Shown: piece by piece, positions 26,086-34,742 of the stretch
How positions within the stretch are numbered: the first letter of the stretch is position 1
Layout of the letters: the number at the start of each line of letters is the position of its first letter
Assembly: GCA_022482495.1 (NCBI GenBank)
Contig: JAKVPA010000001.1
Location: 1-64,000, forward strand
Reading direction: 5' to 3'
Origin: Sphaerochaeta sp.
GTDB lineage: Bacteria > Spirochaetota > Spirochaetia > Sphaerochaetales > Sphaerochaetaceae
DNA: 64,000 nucleotides
Made by a program: the position numbers and the translations under genes
Notes under the pieces: generated by a model
The model's input: only the letters and a program-made list of their open reading frames with translations
Database searches by the model: none
Told to the model about the DNA's origin: nothing

Positions 26086-26114
26086 TTGTAACAGTGGACG
26101 GAAACTGGTAAAAA
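26086..26114 (+). promoter_or_regulatory. Promoter abutting the aroB start, possible leaderless transcript
   Basis: TTGTAA at 26086-26091 and TAAAAA at 26109-26114 are 17 bases apart. The -10-like hexamer ends 6 bases before the aroB ATG, so RNA would begin at or next to the start codon. The intervening bases GAAACC hold no Shine-Dalgarno. Confidence 0.45.
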
Positions 26115-26120
26115 GAAACC

Positions 26121-27182
26121 ATGGAAACCCTTCTGAAAAGCACGCTTGCCGCAGGCCGGACGACCAACGTACTGCTCTCTTCCGGCTTGAAGGATCTTGC
26201 ATCCTATCTCAGTGGGTATGGGAGGAACGTGATGTGGGTGTTCGACACCAATACGTCGAACCTGTTCAAGCAGCTTCCAACCAACAATATCGTGCTGGAA
26301 AACGGAGAAGAGAACAAGAATCTGAAATCATTGCTTCGCATTCTTTCCACGGCGAGTGACAACGGCATGGCCCGTGATTCACGCTTCATCGGTTTTGGAG
26401 GGGGAGTTGTCTGTGATCTGACGGCGCTTGCCGCATCGCTGTACATGCGCGGTTGCCATCTGACGTTGGTGCCCACCACGTTGCTGTGCATGTGTGACGC
26501 AAGCCTTGGAGGCAAGACGGCCATCGACTATGGAGGGACGAAAAACCTGATCGGCACGTTCAATCCCGCCGACGAGGTCCTTGTGTGCGTCGATACGCTT
26601 CGCACGCTTTCCGACCATGAGTTCCTCAACGGGTTGGGGGAGGTGATCAAGCACGCGTTCCTCTCTCCGGACGAAGAACTGTACAAGTTCCTGATTGTCC
26701 ATCACCGGGAGATCATGCAACGGGATGTCCCGACGCTTGACCAGCTTGTCACCCTTTCCTTGAACGTGAAAAACTGGTATCTGGAACAGGATCCGTTGGA
26801 AACCAAGGGGATCCGCAGCATGCTGAACCTGGGGCACACCTTCGGCCACGCGTTGGAATCGCTCAGCCATTTCTCCGGCATGAGCCACGGACAGGCTGTC
26901 GCCTGGGGTACCTGCCGTGCGGCGGAAGCCGCGCTGGAGCTGCACCTGGGGGATGAGACCTATCTGAACGGCATCATCAAACTGTTCCGTGATTACGGAT
27001 TCCCGGTGGATTACCGCATCGGACGCGGGGATTGGATCGAATACGCGGAGCACCTGTCCCACGACAAGAAAAAGCTGGGCGGCGCGGTGCAGTTCATCAT
27101 CCCGCTGTCCCAAGGAAACCTCAAGTTGATGCCCCTTGAGGTCCCGTTGGTCCAGAAACTGGTCATCGCAAAACCGTACTAA
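26121..27182 (+). CDS. aroB: 3-dehydroquinate synthase
   Basis: Second enzyme of the shikimate pathway, converting DAHP to 3-dehydroquinate with NAD and a divalent metal. The 353 residues show GFGGGVVCDLTALAASLYMRG, then PTTLLCMCDASLGGKTAIDYGGTKN. The metal ligands are in NGLGEVIKHAF and in NLGHTFGHALE. Length is normal. No Shine-Dalgarno precedes the ATG (see the promoter at 26086). The stop overlaps the stop of hrpA on the other strand. A chorismate mutase (52102) elsewhere in the window serves the same aromatic route. Confidence 0.95.
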   Translation: METLLKSTLAAGRTTNVLLSSGLKDLASYLSGYGRNVMWVFDTNTSNLFKQLPTNNIVLENGEENKNLKSLLRILSTASDNGMARDSRFIGFGGGVVCDLTALAASLYMRGCHLTLVPTTLLCMCDASLGGKTAIDYGGTKNLIGTFNPADEVLVCVDTLRTLSDHEFLNGLGEVIKHAFLSPDEELYKFLIVHHREIMQRDVPTLDQLVTLSLNVKNWYLEQDPLETKGIRSMLNLGHTFGHALESLSHFSGMSHGQAVAWGTCRAAEAALELHLGDETYLNGIIKLFRDYGFPVDYRIGRGDWIEYAEHLSHDKKKLGGAVQFIIPLSQGNLKLMPLEVPLVQKLVIAKPY

Positions 27183-29698
27183 TCGGCTTTCTTCAGCAGT
27201 TTTGCGTAGATCCGTTTCGCTTCCCGCTCATCATCCGTCTTTCCCGCGGTTTCCAGGTCTTCGACCAGTTGCCCCAGCGTGAAGAGGGTATCATCCAACG
27301 CGTCGAAGAAATTGCGGTTGGATGTGAAGCGGAACGTGTTGTTGTTCCCGTCCAGCGAAATGAACGCCAAGGTTTTGCGATCCTTCTTGGATTTGACGAA
27401 GCACATCAGGCTGTCCAGTTTCTCAACAAGCGCTTTGCTTTCCTCCAACGTGAACGTTCCGGTGGGGGGCGCGTCGTAGATCGGGGCGTCGGTCCGCAGC
27501 TTTCCCGCCAAATCGATGATGGAGAAGAACTTGTCTCCCTGATGGATCCGGTATCCTCCATACAGTACCACGGCATTGAAGTTCCGTGGGCGTTTGGGAG
27601 CGCGGTCGTTGGCTGTTTTCAGCGCCGCCAGATCTTCGTAGGGGATCAAGGCGCACACCTTGCCTTTGCGACCTCCCTGAGGAGCTTCGGTGGGATAGGT
27701 GTGGTGATACACCTGTACCATCTGGCCGGCCTGCTGGTTGTCCCGATAGCTTCCTTCCACCGGCGCGTGCGCCTTGTCGACGGACCGTTCCTCCTGGTTG
27801 TTCTTCCGGACGGCGAACGAACGGGTAAGCTGGGCGTACAAGCCGGGCTTGATCTCATCCAGCCATTCTTTCTGCAACGGGCTGACCGACCGGGCGTACA
27901 TTCGGCTGGTCTGGACGATCTCGCCGGCGATGATGAACTGGGGAAGCGTGCGGAAATAATCGGAACCAGGATGAATGAAGATCTGGTTGGCCGTAAGCGA
28001 CTGGTAGGCATTCCGTTCGGAACGAACGCAGATGTACTGCAACAGTCCGCTTGCGATGCAGATCAAAAACTCTTTGGGATTTCCGCCATGGGACAACGGG
28101 AACCCTATTTCGCCACAGATGTCCCCCAATTGTTCGGTGATGTGGACGATCTCCTGCATGCTCTGGAAATCCAGGTAGTAGGTCTTGCAGAACTTTTGCT
28201 TTTTCTCCTGGGTTTCGTTCTTCACGTACTGTTCGTACACATGCAGGTAGGTGACGAAGTCACCGTACGTCTTGTCTGCGAACGAGCGCTGGGCGGCGCG
28301 GGCCAGATCCTCTTCACCGGGAGGGAACAAAAACGGTGTCTTTGAGGAGAGGAACGCCACGGCGACCAGCACCTGCTGCAGCACATCGGGGTAGTGGAGA
28401 AGCGACTCGACGATCACCCGTGACTGACGGGGCAGCAACGGGAATTTGCACATCAGTTCCCCGGTTTTGGTCAGATGGCGGTCCTGGTCAATGGCGCCGA
28501 TGAACCGGAGCGTCTCTTCGGCGCTCTGGATGGCGGAAAGCTTCGGCTTGGTGATGAACGGAAAATGTTCGTAATCATAAATGCCGAGGTCACTCATCCT
28601 CAGCACCACTTCGGACAGGTCGGTGCGGAGGATTTCCTCCGTGCTGTAGGAGAATCGGGACAGGAAATCCTTCTCTCCGTACAGGCGGTAACAGACACCT
28701 GGCCGGGTCCTTCCCGCTCTTCCCTTGCGCTGCTCTGCGGAGGATTTGGAGATGGGCAGGGCCACCAGACTGCTGGTGAAGTTCCTCTGGTTGTAGAAGT
28801 TGATCTTCGCCACGCCGCAGTCGATGACGGTGGTGATGCCATCGATCGTCACGCTGGTTTCGGCGATGTTGGTCGAGACGACCACCTTGGTCTTGCCTTT
28901 CGGCGTCGGAGTGAACACCGATTCCTGTTCTTCCTTGGAAAGACGGGCGTACAGCGGATAGATGACAAGATCCTCGTTGGGATCATCCATGTACAGGGCG
29001 TTGACCGTCTTGGTGATGTCGAACTCCCCGGGAAGGAAGATCAAAATATCGCCGTTCTTCTTTCGCTGGCGTACGATGGAGAGGATGGAAGGGATCAGGC
29101 TGTCGATGTCCGAGGCTCCCTTCATGTCCTTGTAGATCACCTGTACCGGGTATACCTGGCTGGTGATGGAGATGATCGGGCAGGAATCAAAGAACTCGGA
29201 GAACTTCTTCGTGTTGATCGTCGCCGATGAGATGATCACCCGGAACGATGGCCGTTGCTGGATGATGCCTTTGAGCATGCCGAGGATGAAATCGATGTTC
29301 AGCGACCGCTCGTGGGCCTCGTCCACCACCATGACGCCGTACTGGGTAAGGAGGGGATCGGTCTTCAGTTCCATCAGAAGGATTCCGTCCGTCATGATCT
29401 TGATGCGGGTTTGGGGGGACGTGGTGTCCGTAAACCGCATTTTGTAGCCGCAGTACTGCCCGTTCTGGTCCCCCAGCTGTTTCTTGATGAAATCGCAGAC
29501 GGACAGCGTCGCGATCCTTCGCGGTTGGGTGATGCCGATCACCCCGGTCTCCGCGTACCCCGCTTCCTTGAGAATCAAGGGCAGTTGGGTTGTCTTACCC
29601 GAACCGGTCGGGCTTTCCACGACGATCACCTGGTGCGTTTTCAATGCGTCCAGGATGTCCTGGCGATGCTGCCAGACGGGCAGGCTTTTGAAATCCAT
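27179..29698 (-). CDS. hrpA: DEAH-box RNA helicase HrpA
   Basis: An ATP-dependent RNA helicase; in Borrelia HrpA affects global gene expression and in E. coli it acts on mRNA and stalled ribosomes. The 839 residues have Walker A SPTGSGKTTQ (29-38), VVDEAHERS near 124, SSATIN and motif VI QRKGRAGRTRPG. The helicase-associated domains follow, then a family-specific C-terminal part. The start is ATG 29698, with GGAAG 8 bases upstream. It lies 4 bases after hisS, and its end shares stop-codon bases with aroB. Confidence 0.93.
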   Translation of the reverse strand: MDFKSLPVWQHRQDILDALKTHQVIVVESPTGSGKTTQLPLILKEAGYAETGVIGITQPRRIATLSVCDFIKKQLGDQNGQYCGYKMRFTDTTSPQTRIKIMTDGILLMELKTDPLLTQYGVMVVDEAHERSLNIDFILGMLKGIIQQRPSFRVIISSATINTKKFSEFFDSCPIISITSQVYPVQVIYKDMKGASDIDSLIPSILSIVRQRKKNGDILIFLPGEFDITKTVNALYMDDPNEDLVIYPLYARLSKEEQESVFTPTPKGKTKVVVSTNIAETSVTIDGITTVIDCGVAKINFYNQRNFTSSLVALPISKSSAEQRKGRAGRTRPGVCYRLYGEKDFLSRFSYSTEEILRTDLSEVVLRMSDLGIYDYEHFPFITKPKLSAIQSAEETLRFIGAIDQDRHLTKTGELMCKFPLLPRQSRVIVESLLHYPDVLQQVLVAVAFLSSKTPFLFPPGEEDLARAAQRSFADKTYGDFVTYLHVYEQYVKNETQEKKQKFCKTYYLDFQSMQEIVHITEQLGDICGEIGFPLSHGGNPKEFLICIASGLLQYICVRSERNAYQSLTANQIFIHPGSDYFRTLPQFIIAGEIVQTSRMYARSVSPLQKEWLDEIKPGLYAQLTRSFAVRKNNQEERSVDKAHAPVEGSYRDNQQAGQMVQVYHHTYPTEAPQGGRKGKVCALIPYEDLAALKTANDRAPKRPRNFNAVVLYGGYRIHQGDKFFSIIDLAGKLRTDAPIYDAPPTGTFTLEESKALVEKLDSLMCFVKSKKDRKTLAFISLDGNNNTFRFTSNRNFFDALDDTLFTLGQLVEDLETAGKTDDEREAKRIYAKLLKKAD

Positions 29699-29702
29699 CA
29701 AA

Positions 29703-31031
29703 TCAACTTCCTTTACGGATCGTCTCGATCGCTTCCTCGAGACTGATCATTTGTTTGTTTTCACGGTCGAGCAGGTTTTTCAGCGTCACCTTGTCCGCGT
29801 CATGCTCGTTGGAGCCGCAGATCAAGGCGTACGGAATGCGCTGCTGTTCGGCGTATTTGAATTGGGCGCCGATCTTCTTGTTTTCCAGAAGGTATTCATC
29901 CACCCGCAGTCCCGCGTTCCGCATGGCCCGGGCAAGCTGATGATACCACGGACGAAGGTTCTCATCCATGGCGAAGATGATCACATCCGCCGCAGAAGAG
30001 GCGGACAGCAGCGGGCTTTTCAGTTCGGTCAGCGCGGCGATCAGGCGGTCAAGCCCGATGGACGAACCGACACCGGGCAGTTCCTGCTTGGTGTACAGCG
30101 AAGCGAGGTTGTTGTACCGTCCGCCGGAACAGACCGAACCGAACTGGTCCATTCCATCCAGGAACGTTTCATAGACGATGCCGGTGTAGTAGTCCAGGCC
30201 ACGGGTGATGGAAGGATCATAGACGAAGTGGCCGGCAATGCCGTCATCAGCCAGATAGGAATAAATCTTTTCCATCCGCGCCGTGTGGGTCTGCTCTCCG
30301 CCGGCAAGCTGGGAGAGTCGTGCCAACGTCTGGGGGAAGCTTTCAGCTTCTTCCGGTTTGGTGATGAACTGCATGATGGCCTGGGCCTTTGCCTGGTCTT
30401 TGGTCAGTGCGGCAAGTTCCGCCTTGGTCTCCTCAGCTCCGATTTTCCGCAGTTTGTCCACCGTCCGGAGGATTTCAGTCGTCTGACTTTCCACGCCGAT
30501 ATGTTGGAGGAATGCGTTGAACAACCCCCGGTGTGCGACATGGAACGTATAGCCGGGAATTCCCAGCATGGCGAAGGAAGAATCCATCATGGAAAGGATT
30601 TCAAAATCCGCCTCGGCGTTGTCCACGCCGACGATGTCGAAATCACATTGGGTGAATTCCCGGAATCTTCCTTTCTGGGGATTCTCGCCGCGCCACACTT
30701 TGTCGATATGAAATCGTTTGAACGGAAGGGGAAGCTCCGCCAGATGGGCCGCCATGAACCGGGCGAACGGGACGGTCAGGTCAAAGCGCATCGCCACATC
30801 ACGTTCCCCGTTGTCCTTGAACCGGAAAATCTGCTTGTCCGTCTCTCCGCCGCCTTTGCCAAGCAGCACATCGGTGTATTCCAGCACCGGAGTGTCGATC
30901 GGGACGAACCCATAGGTGGAGAAATTCCGTTCCAGTTTCGCGATGATCGCTTTTTTTCCGATTTCCGTTTCCGGCATTGAATCCCGGAAACCTTTCAGTA
31001 TTTTGGGCTCTATGATGTTCCCGCTTCCCAC
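29703..31031 (-). CDS. hisS: Histidyl-tRNA synthetase
   Basis: A class II synthetase charging tRNA-His. The 442 residues contain motif 2 (FKRFHIDKVWRGENPQKGR, then REFTQCDFDIVG), the histidine motif RGLDYYTGIVYE and motif 3 in PGVGSSIGLDRLIAAL. A C-terminal anticodon-binding domain follows. The start is GTG 31031 with AGGAG 9 bases upstream. A promoter is visible at 31078-31107. It forms a two-gene unit with hrpA. Confidence 0.96.
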   Translation of the reverse strand: MGSGNIIEPKILKGFRDSMPETEIGKKAIIAKLERNFSTYGFVPIDTPVLEYTDVLLGKGGGETDKQIFRFKDNGERDVAMRFDLTVPFARFMAAHLAELPLPFKRFHIDKVWRGENPQKGRFREFTQCDFDIVGVDNAEADFEILSMMDSSFAMLGIPGYTFHVAHRGLFNAFLQHIGVESQTTEILRTVDKLRKIGAEETKAELAALTKDQAKAQAIMQFITKPEEAESFPQTLARLSQLAGGEQTHTARMEKIYSYLADDGIAGHFVYDPSITRGLDYYTGIVYETFLDGMDQFGSVCSGGRYNNLASLYTKQELPGVGSSIGLDRLIAALTELKSPLLSASSAADVIIFAMDENLRPWYHQLARAMRNAGLRVDEYLLENKKIGAQFKYAEQQRIPYALICGSNEHDADKVTLKNLLDRENKQMISLEEAIETIRKGS

Positions 31032-31077
31032 GGTGGTACGCTCCTGTTGTATTTTTATTCTGATTCGTGTACAAATA

Positions 31078-31107
31078 ATTCTATAACAGACGTAACGTCG
31101 ACTGCAA
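31078..31107 (-). promoter_or_regulatory. Promoter for hisS-hrpA
   Basis: On the minus strand TTGCAG (31107-31102) and TAGAAT (31083-31078) are 18 bases apart, about 47 bases before the hisS GTG, inside the 112-base gap between hisS and pcnB. Confidence 0.45.
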
Positions 31108-31143
31108 TACTGCAGTTTTCAATCTTTATCATTTGAGTGACAT

Positions 31144-32365
31144 ATGCTGGTCAGATATAAACAGGATGAAAAGGGTAGAAGCGTAGCCTTCGCCAATATT
31201 TACACGCCGAACGAACACCACATCAATCCGGCGCTGGTCGACAGGGATGCGGCGTGGGCGGTGCGCAAGCTCCAGCAAAGCGGAGCGGAAGCGTACTTGG
31301 TCGGAGGCGCGGTGAGGGACCTGTTGCTTGGCCTGATCCCCAAGGATTTCGACATCACCACCAGCGCGTCCCCCCGGCAGATCCAGCGGCTTTTTTACAA
31401 CGCCCGGATCATCGGCCGGCGATTCAAGCTGGTCCATCTGATCTTCGGCGAGAAGATCATCGAGTGCTCTACGTTCCGTTCCGGCGAAGAGGCGGAGGAT
31501 GGGTCGAACAATGTGTTCGGTTCGGTGGACCAGGATGCCAAACGGCGGGATTTCACCATCAATTCGCTGTACTACAACCCCACCAATGGACAACTGTTGG
31601 ATTTCAACCACGCCATGGAGGATTTCAAAAAGCGCAGGATCCGATCGATCATCCCGTTGGATGATTCGTTCACCGAAGATCCCGTGCGGATGATCCGTGC
31701 CGTGAAGTATTCGGTTACTACTGGATTCCGTCTGCAGTGGGACGTACGTCGCGCCATACACCGCTACAGCGGAGAACTTGCCCGTACCTCTACTTCCCGC
31801 CTGACGGAGGAAGTGAACAAGATTCTGGCCAGTGGCCGGTGCACGGACATATTCCTCGCCCTTGAGAAGTACAACCTGCTGGTCTACATGCTTCCCTGTT
31901 TCAGCGTCTACTGTAAGTTTGAGAAGGAAAAGCAGAGTCTCAGGGAGCTTGACCGTCTGGTGGGACTTGCCAAACAAGGCAAAGGTCCGGAGGTCAGCCT
32001 TGCCGACCAGATCCGGTATCTCGTCGCCCCTTTGATCGTCTACCAGGATGAGAACCAGAGTGGTTCTGACCGGTTCCATGAGACATACCGGCAGATCAAA
32101 GTGTTGCTCAGCCCGATGACGCCTCCCAACTACGAGATTGAGAAGGCAAGCGCCCAACTGCTCTCCGACCATGGATTCAAAGTGCCCCGTACCTACGGAG
32201 GCAGACAGAAGCGCGCCCCGAACCTCTCTCCCCCGCAGAACATCAGCACGGGGAAGAGGAGAGGGGAGAAGAAGACGCTCTGGCGCTCCGCATGGGAAAG
32301 CTCCGGCCCCCGTTGTTGTGCAGAGCCAGGTGGCGCGGACCAGCGCCGAAGCGCACGATCTGTGA
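31144..32365 (+). CDS. pcnB: Poly(A) polymerase PcnB-like, tail frameshifted
   Basis: A nucleotidyltransferase of the PcnB branch, which adds 3' A tails that promote RNA decay. GGAVRDLLLG (54-63), the metal pair D68/D70 (KDFDITT), RRDFTINSLYYNP and EDPVRMIRAVKYS are present; there is no HD domain. The frame as read runs to 32460 into the opposite gene. Shifting one base between about 32225 and 32280 gives a basic tail (RRRRSGAPHGKAPAPVVV) ending with TGA at 32363-32365, exactly abutting the stop of the convergent gene. The length 1222 is one over a multiple of three. About 406 residues are intended. No clear ribosome binding site precedes the ATG. Confidence 0.82.
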
Positions 32366-33231
32366 TCAGCCCCACTCCTCGATTTCGATGGAGACGGACG
32401 CGACGAAAATCGAACTGTATTTTTCCAGACTGTCCGCGATGTATTCCTGAAGTTCGGTGATGGACGTGGAGATTTGGTGCTGGACCGGCATGCGGAGCTG
32501 GACGTTCAGCACATAGCCTTCCTGGCTTAACTGGGCCGTCACTCCCTTGACCTGGATCTGGCTGTCGAATTCCGACAGACACTGTGCGACCATCTGTTTC
32601 AACGCTGCGTCACTAATCTGCACTTTCGCGTACTTGCTGAACTCCGGGCGCACAATGGTCTTTTCGTATCCTTCATTCTTGAAATGGAACAATCCGTTTT
32701 TCTTGCGGAAAAAGACCCGCAGTGAGTCGTAGACGATCTGCGGATAGGTGCGGGTCACCTCGATGGTGGGCACCGGGAATAACGTGTTTGCCTTCCGTAT
32801 AGCGGCTGCGCATCGCCGCCTCGATCTCTTCCTTGGTGGCGATGTCCTCGATGTGGATGATTTTTTCCGGTTGGGGGAAGCCCAAGCCGTTCGGCGATCT
32901 TGTAGGCCATCTTCTCGCTGGTGGCGATGATCAACAGGCGATGATACTTCTGTTTGTTCAGCGCCGCCACCACCTTGGGCAGCGGTGCTCGTCGTCATCA
33001 AATACCGCGGTGCGCACGGCCTGCGAGCATGCTTTCCGCGCGTTTTGCCGAGCGTCCGGCGAGAATCCGGTCCCCTTTGATGAGCAGACCGTCATCGATG
33101 ATCAACTGACAATGGTATTTTTCCGCGATGATCTTGGATCGGAAACTTTTTCCGGTTCCGCTTTTTCCCACCAATGCAATCGATTTTGGCGCTTTAATCT
33201 TCCAGAAAGCATATCTGAAAACCCTGTTCAT
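32366..33231 (-). pseudogene. P-loop ATPase with Asp23-like tail, four frameshifts
   Basis: Fragments in three frames join into one protein of about 287 residues. MNRVFRYAFWKIKAPKSIAL and Walker A GKSGTGKS (22-29) come first, then KQKYHRLLIIATSEKMAYKI, EKIIHIEDIATKEEIEAAM and GKHVIPVPTIEVTRTY. A C-terminal 100 residues resemble Asp23/Gls24-type envelope proteins. Breaks fall near 33018-33021 (extra base), 32982-32986 (missing), 32873-32877 (extra, in a run of five G) and 32773-32777 (extra). The net of two extra bases agrees with the length 866. I know this domain order only as an uncharacterised conserved family. True decay and local sequence error are both possible. Confidence 0.65.
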
Positions 33232-33291
33232 TGCAGTTCATTGTGTCATTCAGGCTTGAAAATGACAAGATGTGAAGATGATCGGAAAACC

Positions 33292-33320
33292 TTGCAACAA
33301 GGGAAGGGACTCGATACAAT
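33292..33320 (+). promoter_or_regulatory. Upstream promoter of the rnf operon
   Basis: TTGCAA at 33292-33297 and TACAAT at 33315-33320 are exactly 17 bases apart, in the 203-base gap before rnfC. Confidence 0.6.
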
Positions 33321-33341
33321 ACCAACAAACCCTTTGGCGTA

Positions 33342-33370
33342 TTGTGAAATTGGTTTGTGTGCGATACGAT
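33342..33370 (+). promoter_or_regulatory. Downstream promoter of the rnf operon
   Basis: TTGTGA at 33342-33347 and TACGAT at 33365-33370, again 17 bases apart and shifted by exactly 50 bases from the upstream promoter. The leader to rnfC is about 58 bases and ends with AAGGAG. Confidence 0.55.
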
Positions 33371-33434
33371 AAAGGGAAGTTTTGTGTGGGAGTGTGCCTG
33401 GCTTTCCGTCAGGTCATGAAGGAGTCTTTTTTCC

Positions 33435-34742
33435 ATGAGAACACCTACGTTCAGCAAAGGTGGCGTGCATCCCAAGGACATGAAGCAGATCAGCAAGGAC
33501 AAGCCGATCGAACCGCTTCCTATGCCTGCCGAGTTGCTCGTCTCCTTGTCCCAGCATCTTGGCGCGCCGGCAAAAGCCACCAAGGCCAAAGGTGACACCG
33601 TCACCCGCGGGGAAAAGATCGGGGTCGCCGCTGGCTTCATCAGCGCCGATGTGCATAGTCCGGTAAGCGGGAAGATCACCGATATCCGGCCTGTCGTGCT
33701 GTCCAGTGGCGTCGTCTGTGACGCGTATGTGATCCAACCGGATCCCCAACAACCGGACTGGCCGACCGAGCGGCATGACTGGAGGGCACAGACTCCGGAG
33801 GAACTGCTTGGTGAAGTAAAGGATTACGGAATCGTCGGGATGGGAGGGGCTACGTTCCCAACCCACGTGAAGCTTTCCATTCCCAAAGACAAGAGCGTCG
33901 ACGCCCTTGTGGTCAACGGGGTGGAATGCGAACCGTACCTAACCGCAGATTACCGCTTGGCGCTGGAACAGGGGAAAGAGGTGCTTGAGGGCGCTCAGAT
34001 CGCCGCAAAGATCACCCGCGCGAAACGCATCATCGTCGGCGTCGAGGCCAACAAGCCGGATGTCGTCGCGAGCCTGAAAGAAATCGTCGCCAACAACAAC
34101 CTGCCCATTGAGGTGGTCATGTTGAAGATGAAGTACCCCCAAGGTGATGAAAAACAGCTGCTCAAGTCGTTGATCAACCGGGAAATTCCTTCCGGGAAAC
34201 TCCCGTTGGACGTGGGTGCCGTGGTATGTAACATGGGTACCTGCAAGGCGATGTTCGATGCCATCGTGCTGCACAAGCCGCTGGTGGAACGGATCATCAC
34301 CATCACCGGGGAATGCATCAAGGAGCCGAAAAACATCCTGGCTCCCATCGGAACGAAGATCAGTGATCTGCTGGCGTTCTGCGGAGGGTTCTCCACCCAG
34401 CCGGACAAGATGATCTGCGGAGGCCCGATGATGGGGTTCGCGTTCAGCAATCTGGACACCCCGATCTGCAAGGGTTCCAGCGGTATCGTGGCGCTTCCCA
34501 AACAGAAGCAATACCGGCAGACGCCGTGTCTGAACTGTGGAAAATGTGTCGCTTCCTGCCCGATAGGACTGGAGCCGGCCAGACTGTACCGGTATATCAC
34601 CCATGGTGATTATGCCCTTGCCATGGCAAACAGCCTGATGGACTGCAAGGAGTGCGGATGCTGCGCCTACAGTTGTCCCGCGCAACTGCCGTTGGTGCAG
34701 GCATTCAAGACCGGCAAGAAACTGGGGAGGAAAAAGAAATGA
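33435..34742 (+). CDS. rnfC: Rnf complex subunit RnfC
   Basis: RnfC is the peripheral iron-sulfur subunit that accepts electrons at the NAD side of the ferredoxin:NAD oxidoreductase. The 435 residues have an N-terminal RnfC barrel (HSPVSGKITDI) and a flavin/NADH-binding Rossmann-like domain (GIVGMGGATFPTHVK, VNGVECEPYLTAD). Two ferredoxin motifs follow: CLNCGKCVASCP near 366 and CKECGCCAYSCP near 405. Length is normal. It starts a six-gene operon with 4-base overlaps, rnfCDGEAB, the common order. Confidence 0.96.
   Translation: MRTPTFSKGGVHPKDMKQISKDKPIEPLPMPAELLVSLSQHLGAPAKATKAKGDTVTRGEKIGVAAGFISADVHSPVSGKITDIRPVVLSSGVVCDAYVIQPDPQQPDWPTERHDWRAQTPEELLGEVKDYGIVGMGGATFPTHVKLSIPKDKSVDALVVNGVECEPYLTADYRLALEQGKEVLEGAQIAAKITRAKRIIVGVEANKPDVVASLKEIVANNNLPIEVVMLKMKYPQGDEKQLLKSLINREIPSGKLPLDVGAVVCNMGTCKAMFDAIVLHKPLVERIITITGECIKEPKNILAPIGTKISDLLAFCGGFSTQPDKMICGGPMMGFAFSNLDTPICKGSSGIVALPKQKQYRQTPCLNCGKCVASCPIGLEPARLYRYITHGDYALAMANSLMDCKECGCCAYSCPAQLPLVQAFKTGKKLGRKKK

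Noticed and set aside
32366-32460. The long C-terminal tail of pcnB reading into the opposite gene
   Set aside because: The shifted frame ends exactly where the convergent gene ends, and its tail is a plausible basic sequence. The long tail is Cys/Arg-rich noise.
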